DNA from: Nitratireductor sp.
Lineage (GTDB): Bacteria > Pseudomonadota > Alphaproteobacteria > Rhizobiales > Rhizobiaceae
DNA: 5,941 bases
Assembly (NCBI GenBank): GCA_020441735.1
Contig: JAGRLQ010000331.1
Location: forward strand, 1-5,941
Reading direction: 5' to 3'
Shown here: positions 1 through 5,941 of the stretch, piece after piece
How positions within the stretch are numbered: position 1 is the first letter of the stretch
Layout: each line of letters begins with the position of its first letter
Made by a program: the position numbers and the translations under genes
Notes under the pieces: generated by a model
Database searches by the model: none
The model's input: only the letters and a program-made list of their open reading frames with translations
Told to the model about the DNA's origin: nothing

Positions 1-319
1 ATGGCAGGACTGGCTTGTCGACGACCACGAGAATGCCGAGCAGATTCTGGTCAAGCAGGACGAACTCGAGGCCCGGCGCGACATGCTTGCCGATGCCCTC
101 GACGTGCTGACCGATCGCGAGAAACGAATCTTCCTGGCCCGCAGGCTTGAGGAAAGCCCGATCACGCTGGAAGAACTCTCCGGCGAGTTCGACATCTCGC
201 GCGAGCGCGTACGCCAGATCGAGGTACGTGCCTTCGAAAAGGTGCAGAAGGCGATGAAACAAGCCGCCCGCGACATGGCCGACGAAAGCCGCAAGGCACT
301 CGAAAGCCATACCGGCTGA
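1..319 (+). CDS. rpoH: RNA polymerase sigma factor RpoH (sigma-32 type), C-terminal part, 5' end outside window
   Basis: This is the last 105 codons of a heat-shock sigma factor, which directs RNA polymerase to chaperone and protease promoters. The frame is open from the left edge (first whole codon at base 2) and ends in TGA at 317-319. The visible part opens with WQDWLVDDHENAEQ, typical of the region 3-4 linker of alphaproteobacterial RpoH. Next comes region 4: DREKRIFLARRL, then TLEELSGEFDISRERVRQIE at about visible residues 55-74, the helix-turn-helix that reads the -35 element. The ending EVRAFEKVQKAM is the usual sigma-70 family close. The family is normally about 290-300 residues, so roughly two thirds lie upstream. 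The ATG at base 83 is an internal methionine, not the start. The RpoH assignment rests on the linker and region 4 style; with regions 1-3 missing, the choice among rhizobial RpoH paralogues (RpoH1 or RpoH2) is open. Confidence 0.93.
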   Translation, partial: WQDWLVDDHENAEQILVKQDELEARRDMLADALDVLTDREKRIFLARRLEESPITLEELSGEFDISRERVRQIEVRAFEKVQKAMKQAARDMADESRKALESHTG

Positions 320-347
320 TCCCAGCCAACTGCACAAACAGACAAAG

Positions 348-376
348 AAAAGCCCGGCTCTTGAGCCGGGCTTTTT
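348..376. terminator. Bidirectional intrinsic terminator between convergent rpoH and thiY
   Basis: A perfect 10-bp inverted repeat (AGCCCGGCTC at 351-360, GAGCCGGGCT at 363-372) is followed by a T-run at 372-376. It is preceded by AAAGAAAA, so the - strand transcript also gets a hairpin followed by a U-rich tract. It lies 31 bases after the rpoH stop and about 36 bases beyond the thiY stop, the right place to end both convergent transcripts. The stem is G+C-rich, and the inner pairs next to the two-base gap must open to make a normal loop. Confidence 0.9.
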
Positions 377-411
377 GTTTGCTCCAGGCAAAGGCGCAAA
401 AGCAGGGCAGC

Positions 412-1356
412 TTATTGTGCCGGCGCAAGCTCCACGGCGAGTTGCGCCACGGGTGCCACTTCCTTGATCAGGCCGGAAGCCTTCATGAAATGGCCGAAGC
501 GGTCATAGCGTCCGGTATCAAGCGCCGCAGGCCGTTTGGCCAGCCGAGGCAGCGTGTCCCGCCAGGCGCGGCGGTTGAGCTCGTTGTCGAGATCAGGATG
601 GGCCTTGATGAACAGCGCCCAGGCAGCATCTGGATGGTTGGTCAGCCACAGTGTTGCTTCCTCGGTAACATCGAGAAAACGGCGCAGGCGCATATCCGAT
701 ACCCGGTCCTTGTGCGCGACCAGGATCAGCTCGTCATAGACCGGCACACCGTTTTCCTCCGGATAGAAGGCCTTGCCCGGAAGACCTTCGATATCGAGCT
801 GGTTGAGCTCGAAATTGCGGAACGCGCCGATGACGGCATCGACATTGCCGGTAATCAGCGAAGGCGACAGGGCGAAGTTGATGTTGACGAGCTTGACGTC
901 ATCAAGGGTTAGCCCGGCCGTCTTCAGCATCGCGCCGAGCACCGCATCCTCGAACCCGCCGACAGAAAAGCCCACCGTCTTGCCTTTCAGATCGGCGATC
1001 TCGTCAATACCGCCCGATTGCAGCACAACCAGTGAGTTGAGCGGCGTTTCGGCCAGCGTGCCGACTCGCATCAGCGGCAGGCCCTCATCGATCTGCACAT
1101 GCAGTTGCGGCTGATAGGAAATCGCCAGATCCGCCTGACCGGCTGCCACCAGGCGGGGAGGCGCGCTCGGGTCGGCAGGCGGTATGAGTTCGACGTCAAG
1201 ACCGGCATCGGCGTACATGCCCTTTTCCTGCGCCACGATCAGCGCCGCATGATCGGGGTTGACGAACCAGTCGAGCAGGACGGTCAGCTTGTCGGCAGCA
1301 TTCGCCGGCAGGGACGTGACCAGCAGGGCCAGCGAAAAGACGAGCATTCTCAACAT
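412..1356 (-). CDS. thiY: ABC transporter periplasmic binding protein, ThiY-like (thiamine pyrimidine precursor uptake)
   Basis: This 314-residue protein is the likely extracytoplasmic binding protein of an ABC importer. Residues 1-20 form a signal peptide (MLRMLVFSLALLVTSLPANA) with an AxA-type cleavage site before ADKLTV. There is no lipobox; indeed I see no cysteine at all, so it should be a free periplasmic protein. The mature chain begins with LDWFVNPDHAAL (residues 28-39), the hallmark of NMT1/THI5-like proteins including ThiY. It continues with GLDVELIPPADPSAPPRLVAAGQADLAISY-type lobe I sequence and ENGVPVYDELILVA at about 201-214. Fungal THI5 pyrimidine synthases carry a CCCFC motif; its absence here argues for binding rather than synthesis. 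The start at 1356 has GGAG eight bases upstream (1365-1368). The gene follows the permease by 28 bases, under the TPP riboswitch. Family knowledge suggests the ligand is formyl-aminopyrimidine or HMP; the exact ligand is inferred. Confidence 0.88.
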   Translation of the reverse strand: MLRMLVFSLALLVTSLPANAADKLTVLLDWFVNPDHAALIVAQEKGMYADAGLDVELIPPADPSAPPRLVAAGQADLAISYQPQLHVQIDEGLPLMRVGTLAETPLNSLVVLQSGGIDEIADLKGKTVGFSVGGFEDAVLGAMLKTAGLTLDDVKLVNINFALSPSLITGNVDAVIGAFRNFELNQLDIEGLPGKAFYPEENGVPVYDELILVAHKDRVSDMRLRRFLDVTEEATLWLTNHPDAAWALFIKAHPDLDNELNRRAWRDTLPRLAKRPAALDTGRYDRFGHFMKASGLIKEVAPVAQLAVELAPAQ

Positions 1357-1384
1357 TCAACATACTCCGTTTGAGAGAGAAAAA

Positions 1385-2155
1385 TCAGCCATGGGTGTGA
1401 TGCGCCCATCCGGTAAGGCGATCGGAAAGCTTCACCACCGCGAACCGCAGCAGCCAGGCACAGAAGGCCAGAACGATCAGTGCGGCGAAGACGACATCCA
1501 TCTGCGTGCGGGCATTGGCCTGCAGCATGACGAAGCCAAGTCCGCCGGCAGCGCCCGCCCACTCGCCGACAACCGCGCCAATCGGCGCAAGGGTCGCGGC
1601 AACCTTCAGCCCGCTCATCAGCGCCGGCAAAGCGGCGGGCAGCCGCATGTGCCGGAAGAGCTGCGTCCGGCTGGCGCCCCAGCTGTGACCGAGGTCGAGC
1701 CAGGCCAAAGGCGTCTGCTTAAGCCCGTCATACAGGCTGGAAGCCACGGGAAAGAAGATGATCAGCGCCGCCATGACAATCTTCGAGCCCAGACCAAGCC
1801 CGAACCAGATCACCAGAATGGGTGCGATGGCAAAAACCGGCAGTGTCTGGGTGGTGACCACCACCGGCATGAGATAGCGGTCGAGAACCGGAAAGCTCGC
1901 CAGCACGACCGCCACACAAATGCCGAGCAGGCCGCCGGCAAGAAGCCCCAGCAGCATTTCCTGAATGGTGATCAGCGCGTTGAAGGCGATATGGGGAAAC
2001 TGGTGGTAGATGACGCCTGCCACATCCGCAGGACCGGGCAGCAGAAAGTTGGGCAGTGCAAAAAACCACTTTGCCGCCTGCCAGACGGCAAGCAGCACCG
2101 CCAGCACGCTTGCCGCGTGCAGCAGGTTGCTCAGGCCGGAACGCTGTCTTCCCAT
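1385..2155 (-). CDS. thiX: ABC transporter permease, ThiX-like
   Basis: This 256-residue inner-membrane permease is of the binding-protein-dependent type (BPD_transp_1, close to the SsuC/TauC/ThiX group). It has an N-terminal hydrophobic helix at about residues 12-34, then FLLPGPADV, and several further membrane segments between about 60 and 245. The cytoplasmic coupling loop is clear at about 152-175: WLDLGHSWGASRTQLFRHMR, then LPAALP, matching the EAA-loop pattern that docks on the ATPase. EWAGAAGGLGFVMLQA (198-213) is also typical. I chose ATG 2155 over ATG 2287, which opens a longer frame in the same phase. The earlier ATG abuts and overlaps the riboswitch aptamer, the extra 44 residues do not look like a permease, and 2155 has AAGG seven bases upstream. 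The partner gene thiY follows 28 bases after the stop. No ATPase gene is adjacent. Confidence 0.87.
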   Translation of the reverse strand: MGRQRSGLSNLLHAASVLAVLLAVWQAAKWFFALPNFLLPGPADVAGVIYHQFPHIAFNALITIQEMLLGLLAGGLLGICVAVVLASFPVLDRYLMPVVVTTQTLPVFAIAPILVIWFGLGLGSKIVMAALIIFFPVASSLYDGLKQTPLAWLDLGHSWGASRTQLFRHMRLPAALPALMSGLKVAATLAPIGAVVGEWAGAAGGLGFVMLQANARTQMDVVFAALIVLAFCAWLLRFAVVKLSDRLTGWAHHTHG

Positions 2156-2281
2156 CCGTTTGCCTTGGTCAGGCCGCACCGCACGAAAGCACCATGCCCT
2201 CACAGGTCCGGCAGATGCCGTTTCGGATAAAAACGCAGGTGACGCTGGGAGATTGGACAGGAAGGCCGGACGGTCCTGCTT
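2156..2281 (-). promoter_or_regulatory. Riboswitch expression platform / thiX leader with possible SD-sequestering hairpin
   Basis: About 126 bases of leader separate the aptamer from the thiX start. The ribosome binding site AAGG (2163-2166) can pair through a short hairpin, GCCT (2171-2174) with AGGC (2162-2165) around a five-base loop, which would hide it. That would fit the translational control common for TPP switches in Gram-negative bacteria. Other small helices are CGGC/GCCG around ATCT, read on the - strand near 2209-2220. A five-base GCAGG/CCTGC pairing is followed by GTTTTT near 2226-2231, but its loop is long, so it is a weak terminator candidate. Which structure does the switching cannot be decided by eye. 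Confidence 0.5.
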
Positions 2282-2411
2282 CTCCATCCCTTCGCCGGCA
2301 TTACCCGGATCAGGTTTCCGATCCCGTTACTGACCCGCAGCAAACGCCGCCATGGCCAGGGATCAAGGGTTCAGCGTCAACTGTCTCAGCCCGTAAGAGC
2401 ACCCCTTGGAG
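2282..2411 (-). promoter_or_regulatory. TPP riboswitch (Thi-box) aptamer
   Basis: Read on the - strand, this RNA contains the conserved thiamine pyrophosphate aptamer elements in order. Stem P1 is CTCCA (2407-2411) with TGGAG (2282-2286). GGGGTGCTC follows, then GGGCTGAGA (2384-2392), the pyrimidine-sensing side with the CUGAGA signature. GAACCCTTGATCC (about 2359-2372) comes next. The most conserved block, at 2287-2315, reads ACCTGATCCGGGTAATGCC and then GGCGAAGGGA, and binds the pyrophosphate side. P3 is formed by GATCCC with GGGATC and is extended by an outer arm (TGGCC/GGTCA, then GCGGC/GCTGC around GTTT), which explains the 130-base length. It lies directly upstream of thiX-thiY and should repress them when TPP is high. 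Confidence 0.96.
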
Positions 2412-2420
2412 TTGCCATCT

Positions 2421-2448
2421 GGATACAGCAAGGCATATGGACACGCAA
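2421..2448 (-). promoter_or_regulatory. Candidate sigma-70 promoter for the riboswitch-thiXY transcript
   Basis: Read on the - strand, TTGCGT (2443-2448) and GTATCC (2421-2426) are separated by 16 bases. They resemble the rhizobial CTTGAC/CTATAT housekeeping pattern: the -35 is preceded by C, and an overlapping CTGTAT could serve as the -10. The start would fall just before the P1 stem at 2411. The match is partial and based on position, so it is tentative. No convincing terminator separates it from the gene upstream, so read-through from there is also possible. Confidence 0.3.
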
Positions 2449-2485
2449 GCAGGTTAGTAACGCCGGAAACCGTCTGCCAATGGGA

Positions 2486-4615
2486 TCAGCGGTTTCGCCA
2501 GTCCGCGAGCGCGTCGGAAAAGACCTTCTTGCCGACAGGTCCCTTTTCGAGCGTTACCAGACCGCGCCGTCCGGTAAGATAGGTGATCGGCACATCGATC
2601 CAGTTCGCCGTCTCCAGCAGCCCGAGATTGGTCTGCTGGGCCTGTTCCAGATTGTTGAGCGCAATCAGGAAATAACCGGCATCGATGCGCGCCGGCACAC
2701 CGACGAGGCTCTCGCCCCGTGCCTGCTCGGTCGATTTCATGACGAAGCGGGAAATCTGGTCAATATTGCCGCCGGAGAATCCGGGGGGGACCGTAAAGAA
2801 CAGTTCAATGATGTGGCTTGCCGGAAGGGCGGCATCCACGTTGCGCTTGATGGTCAGGTTGAGTTGAAGTCCTCGGGCCGGAACCTCCATGGTGCCCTTG
2901 ATCACCGCTTCCGGCTGCGCACCATCCTCCGGCGGTTCGTTCGCCAGGGTCCAGGATACCGCGCCGTCATCGCGGCTCGCACCATTGGTGCCGAAGCCTT
3001 CCTCGTACAAGAACGCCTTTTCCCCGGCAAGTATGGCGGGCTGGTCTTCGTTGCCGGCGGCGCCCGGCTTCGCTTCAGCCAGTACCGATTCGCCCCCGTT
3101 TTCGGCGGCAGGTTCAGCGGTATTTTCTTCCGAAACCGTCGCGTTGCCACCATCGGCGGGTTCGACAAGCTGCACCGGCTCATCGCTTTCCACGACTGGC
3201 GTTTGCTCCGTTTCAGGCGGCGTCACGTCGCGGACAGCTGTCTGTTCGGTCGGCTCGGCCGGCGTTTCCTGTACAGGCTGCGTACTTTCAGCCGCTGACG
3301 TGGAGCCACCATTACCAAGCCTGGATGTGTCCTTTTCCGGTTCGCCCTCTCCTGCCTGAGCTTCCTCCTGCGGTTCTTCCTCAGGCGCCGTTGCCGTGCC
3401 GCCGGAATCGCCACCGATGAAATCCTCGATCATGCCTGATACCGCGCTGACCGCCTGGGCTCCGGCTTGCTTTACCTCATCCTGATAGTAGTAGGCCCCG
3501 GCACCGGCAGCTCCCACCAGCAGGATGGCAGAAAGCCATCCGATTACCTTCCCGGCACCACCCTTGCGCCGTGGCGGCGGCAAAGGGCGCGAAGCCATGG
3601 GTTCAGTTTTAAATGCCGGATCGCCGTCGAGTTCAGAGACATAGTCCGGCTGCCCGGCTGGTGTCGCGGGACTACGATCAGGTGCCGGCTGTTCCATCCT
3701 TGCGGCAACAGGTGGTTGCGCAGCAGGCAGTTCCGCTGCTGGAATTTCCGGCACAGATTCAATGCTGACAGGCTCCGGAACCGGGTCGACCGGCCTGGAT
3801 GCAGAAGACAGAGGCACTGTCGGCAGTTCAGGCTCAGCCGAAACACCGGGCGGTGGTGCAGATTGCGCCGGAAGTGGCGGTGCCATCTCATCCGCCGTCG
3901 AAATTTCCGGTTCAGCCGGGGGGGGCGCCGCAGATACGGCAGGTGCCGGCATCGGCTCGGCCGGCGCCGGCATTGGCGCAGCCGGTTCCGGCTCGCTGGC
4001 AACGGGCTCCTCCGGCACCGGGGTTGCGGGTACATTATCCGCTTCCTCGAGCATTTTGCGCAGCCGTTCCTGATCGGTCTTGGACCGTGGCAGATCACCG
4101 GCCAGCAGCGCATTGGCCTGTTCTTTCCATTCCTGGGTTTTTTCAAACCCCGGAATGCCGATCTTCTCGGTCAGCAAGGCAAGCTCGCCATCGGACATGG
4201 CGGCAATCTGGCTGATCGTGGTGACGCCCTCATCTGCAAGATGCAGCAGCGTCTTGTCACCGATCCCGTCGATCAGAATTGGCGTGTCGGCGGCCTCGGG
4301 CAGAACCGATGCCAGTCCGGCCTGCGGCGCCGTTGGGGCGGCAGGCGCTGTTTCCACCGGTGGCGGAGTTGCCGGGATTTCATCAATAGCCTGCGCGGCA
4401 GCCTCGGCCTGTTCGCTGGCCTCCACCTGCCCGATTGCGGTTTCAAGTTGCTGCATTTGCGCAGCGATGGCGGCCTCCGCAGGCAACGGGTCCATGGCCC
4501 TGAGCTTGCGGTCAATCGTATCGCGCGCCTTCTGGTAGATCACCTGCCGGTTCGCGGCGGTGTTCTCAGCCAGCGCCGAGACCGCCTTGGCGATAATCGA
4601 AACATAGTCAGCCAT
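2486..4615 (-). CDS. Large single-pass membrane protein of unknown function with HhH-like module, downstream of purA
   Basis: This 709-residue protein cannot be assigned a function. Residues 1-75 look helical and charged (MADYVSIIAKAV, then QKARDTIDRKLRAM). Residues 112-155 (LIDGIGDKTLLHLADEGVTT, then ISQIAAM) resemble helix-hairpin-helix modules with an IxGIG turn, as in DUF4332-like domains. Residues 195-345 are Pro/Ala/Glu-rich linker, including a tandem PMPAPAE/PMPAPAV. A basic patch PRRKGGAGK (348-356) precedes one membrane helix (about 357-376, VIGWLSAILLVGAAGAGAYY). This predicts an N-terminal half in the cytoplasm and a C-terminal half in the periplasm. Residues 405-530 are acidic low complexity. 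Residues 531-709 form an ordered-looking domain (WTLANEPPEDG, LNLTIKRNVDAALPASHIIELFF, ALNNLEQAQQTNLGLLETANW) without a motif I recognise. I see no cysteine. Start: ATG 4615 gives the MADYVS start; a TTG at 4630 is in frame but sits only two bases from GGAGG. It lies 75 bases after purA, so co-transcription is plausible. Confidence 0.85.
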   Translation of the reverse strand: MADYVSIIAKAVSALAENTAANRQVIYQKARDTIDRKLRAMDPLPAEAAIAAQMQQLETAIGQVEASEQAEAAAQAIDEIPATPPPVETAPAAPTAPQAGLASVLPEAADTPILIDGIGDKTLLHLADEGVTTISQIAAMSDGELALLTEKIGIPGFEKTQEWKEQANALLAGDLPRSKTDQERLRKMLEEADNVPATPVPEEPVASEPEPAAPMPAPAEPMPAPAVSAAPPPAEPEISTADEMAPPLPAQSAPPPGVSAEPELPTVPLSSASRPVDPVPEPVSIESVPEIPAAELPAAQPPVAARMEQPAPDRSPATPAGQPDYVSELDGDPAFKTEPMASRPLPPPRRKGGAGKVIGWLSAILLVGAAGAGAYYYQDEVKQAGAQAVSAVSGMIEDFIGGDSGGTATAPEEEPQEEAQAGEGEPEKDTSRLGNGGSTSAAESTQPVQETPAEPTEQTAVRDVTPPETEQTPVVESDEPVQLVEPADGGNATVSEENTAEPAAENGGESVLAEAKPGAAGNEDQPAILAGEKAFLYEEGFGTNGASRDDGAVSWTLANEPPEDGAQPEAVIKGTMEVPARGLQLNLTIKRNVDAALPASHIIELFFTVPPGFSGGNIDQISRFVMKSTEQARGESLVGVPARIDAGYFLIALNNLEQAQQTNLGLLETANWIDVPITYLTGRRGLVTLEKGPVGKKVFSDALADWRNR

Positions 4616-4689
4616 GAACCTTTTCCGCAACTCCTCCGGTCTTTTGCCCGGCCCTCCCGTTCAGGATGCACCGCACACCGCCACCTCTT

Positions 4690-5941
4690 TTAGTCGCGAA
4701 AAGGGTCTTGAACAAGTATGGTGTCCTCGCGCTCGGGGCTTGTGGAAAGCAACGCCACCGGCGCCCCGATCAATTCCTCGATCTGGCGCACATATTTGAC
4801 CGCTTGCGCAGGGAGATCGCCCCACTGGCGCGCACCCACCGTCGTGTCTTTCCAGCCTTCCAGCGTCTCGTAAACCGGCACGACGCGGGCCTGCGCCCCT
4901 TGCGAAGCCGGCAGATAGTCGATCCGCTTGCCATCAAGCTCATAACCGACACACACCTTGATCTCGTCAAGCCCGTCCAGCACGTCCAGCTTGGTCAGCG
5001 CGATGCCGGCAATGCCGTTGACCGCCACCGCCTGACGCACCAGCACGGCATCAAACCAGCCACAGCGCCGCTTGCGGCCCGTCACCGTGCCAAACTCATG
5101 GCCCTTCTCGCCGAGAAACTGGCCAACCTCGTTATCCTGCTCGGTGGGGAACGGTCCTTCGCCGACCCGCGTCGTATAGGCTTTTGTAATCCCCAGCACG
5201 TAGCCAACCGCGGCCGGCCCCATGCCGGAGCCCGCCGCTGCCTGACCTGCAACCGTGTTGGAGGAGGTGACAAACGGATAGGTGCCGTGATCGATATCAA
5301 GCAGCGTTCCCTGGGCGCCTTCGAACAGAATGCGCTTTCCTTCCCGTTTCATCTGGTCGAGCAGCCGCCAAACCGGCTCGATGAACGGTACCAGCGTGTC
5401 GGCAACCGCGGTGAGCTCTTCGTAAATCGCCTCGTAGGAAACCTCGGGCTGGTCCAGACCGCGGCGCAGCGCATTGTGATGGGTCAGCAGGCGGTCGATC
5501 TTGGCAGGCAGCGTTTCCTTGTTGGCAAGGTCGAGCATGCGAATGGTTCGCCGCCCCACCTTGTCTTCATAGGCCGGGCCAATGCCGCGCCTGGTCGTAC
5601 CGATCTTGGTGCCGGAGTTCGAGGCTGCATCCTCGCGTAGTGCGTCCAGTTCGCGGTGCAGGGAAAGGATCAGGGTTGCGTTTTCGGCAATACGCAGGTT
5701 TTTCGGACTGACGGCAACGCCCTGTTCGCCAAGCCGCCCGATCTCGGCCACCAGCGCATGGGGGTCGATCACCACGCCATTGCCGATGACAGCCAGCTTG
5801 CCGGGCCGTACGACACCGGAGGGAAGCAGGCTCAGCTTGTAGCTCGTCCCGTCGATGACCAGCGTGTGCCCGGCGTTGTGTCCGCCCTGAAAGCGCACCA
5901 CCACGTCGGCCCGCTCGGACAGCCAGTCGACGATCTTGCCC
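4690..5941 (-). CDS. purA: Adenylosuccinate synthetase, N-terminal codons outside window
   Basis: PurA joins IMP and aspartate using GTP to make adenylosuccinate, the first committed step to AMP, in the cytoplasm. The frame is open through the right edge; 416 residues are visible, and about 16 more are expected for a family length of about 430. The first visible residues [20 protein letters not shown] are the tail of the GDEGKGK phosphate loop, so the catalytic aspartate of that loop is off the edge. HNAGHT (visible 21-26) holds the catalytic histidine. Further family motifs are [14 protein letters not shown] (114-127), [19 protein letters not shown] (205-223) and SSNTVAG after it, [11 protein letters not shown] (257-267), [11 protein letters not shown] (288-298), the guanine-binding TKLDVLD (316-322), and STSPERED near the C-terminus. 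All look intact. The GTG at 5904 is an internal valine codon, not the start. The stop is TAA at 4690-4692. Confidence 0.98.
   Translation of the reverse strand, partial: GKIVDWLSERADVVVRFQGGHNAGHTLVIDGTSYKLSLLPSGVVRPGKLAVIGNGVVIDPHALVAEIGRLGEQGVAVSPKNLRIAENATLILSLHRELDALREDAASNSGTKIGTTRRGIGPAYEDKVGRRTIRMLDLANKETLPAKIDRLLTHHNALRRGLDQPEVSYEAIYEELTAVADTLVPFIEPVWRLLDQMKREGKRILFEGAQGTLLDIDHGTYPFVTSSNTVAGQAAAGSGMGPAAVGYVLGITKAYTTRVGEGPFPTEQDNEVGQFLGEKGHEFGTVTGRKRRCGWFDAVLVRQAVAVNGIAGIALTKLDVLDGLDEIKVCVGYELDGKRIDYLPASQGAQARVVPVYETLEGWKDTTVGARQWGDLPAQAVKYVRQIEELIGAPVALLSTSPEREDTILVQDPFRD

Noticed and set aside
1259..2230. 323-codon open frame on the + strand
   Set aside because: It lies opposite the clearly recognisable permease and the binding protein's signal peptide; the translation is rich in Arg, Gln and His and lacks any domain.
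2412..2485. Intrinsic terminator for the upstream gene before the riboswitch
   Set aside because: Only a three-base CGG-TTT-CCG hairpin without a T-run is visible, too weak to call.
2480..3298. 272-codon open frame on the + strand
   Set aside because: It is antisense to the C-terminal half of the 709-residue protein, with no recognisable motif or ribosome binding site.
3942..3976. Two imperfect copies of a 14-base unit, 21 bases apart
   Set aside because: This is the coding of the tandem PMPAPA peptide in a low-complexity linker, only two copies, and needs no other explanation.
4616..4630. TTG at 4630 as the start of the 709-residue protein
   Set aside because: GGAGG lies only two bases before it, too close for initiation, and the next ATG gives the more natural MADYVS start.
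4616..4689. Possible terminator or separate promoter between purA and the downstream gene
   Set aside because: I found no stable hairpin with a T-run and no convincing -35/-10 pair in these 74 bases; co-transcription is the simpler reading.
3467..4693. 408-codon open frame on the + strand
   Set aside because: It is antisense to the Pro/Ala-rich part of the 709-residue protein; its Arg-rich, low-complexity translation is the expected reverse of that G+C-rich coding sequence, and it resembles no family.
4666..5640. 324-codon open frame on the + strand
   Set aside because: It lies opposite purA, whose family motifs are unmistakable on the other strand.

Overview
The window looks chromosomal and comes from an alphaproteobacterium, most likely of the order Hyphomicrobiales (Rhizobiales). 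The evidence is the high G+C content, the RpoH and PurA sequence style, and a large one-pass membrane protein beside purA of a kind I associate with rhizobia. I cannot place the genus. There are five protein-coding genes. Two are cut by the window edges: rpoH has lost its 5' end on the left, and purA has lost its first codons on the right. I see no tRNA, rRNA, insertion sequence, CRISPR array or prophage gene.

Layout from left to right. The 3' third of the heat-shock sigma factor gene rpoH runs on the + strand and ends in a strong hairpin terminator, which has T-runs on both strands. Everything else is on the - strand. Reading in the direction of transcription from the right edge, the order is: purA (adenylosuccinate synthetase, purine synthesis), a 75-bp gap, and a 709-residue protein of unknown function with an N-terminal helical region, a helix-hairpin-helix-like module, one membrane span and a C-terminal conserved-looking domain. 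Then comes a 330-bp non-coding stretch and two transporter genes, a permease (thiX-like) and a periplasmic binding protein (thiY-like). These converge on rpoH at the shared terminator.

The 330-bp stretch holds a TPP (Thi-box) riboswitch whose conserved elements can all be read by eye. It ties the transporter to thiamine supply: when thiamine pyrophosphate is plentiful, thiX-thiY should be switched off. The family of the binding protein (NMT1/THI5-like, ThiY) points to uptake of a thiamine pyrimidine precursor rather than thiamine itself.

Two points stand out. The riboswitch-controlled operon has a permease and a binding protein but no room for the ATPase (ThiZ) that an ABC importer needs, so the ATPase must be encoded elsewhere. 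The longest open frame for the permease begins inside the riboswitch P1 stem, so its real start is almost certainly 132 bases further in. I found no clear sign of a wholly new system; the least understood item is the 709-residue protein next to purA.
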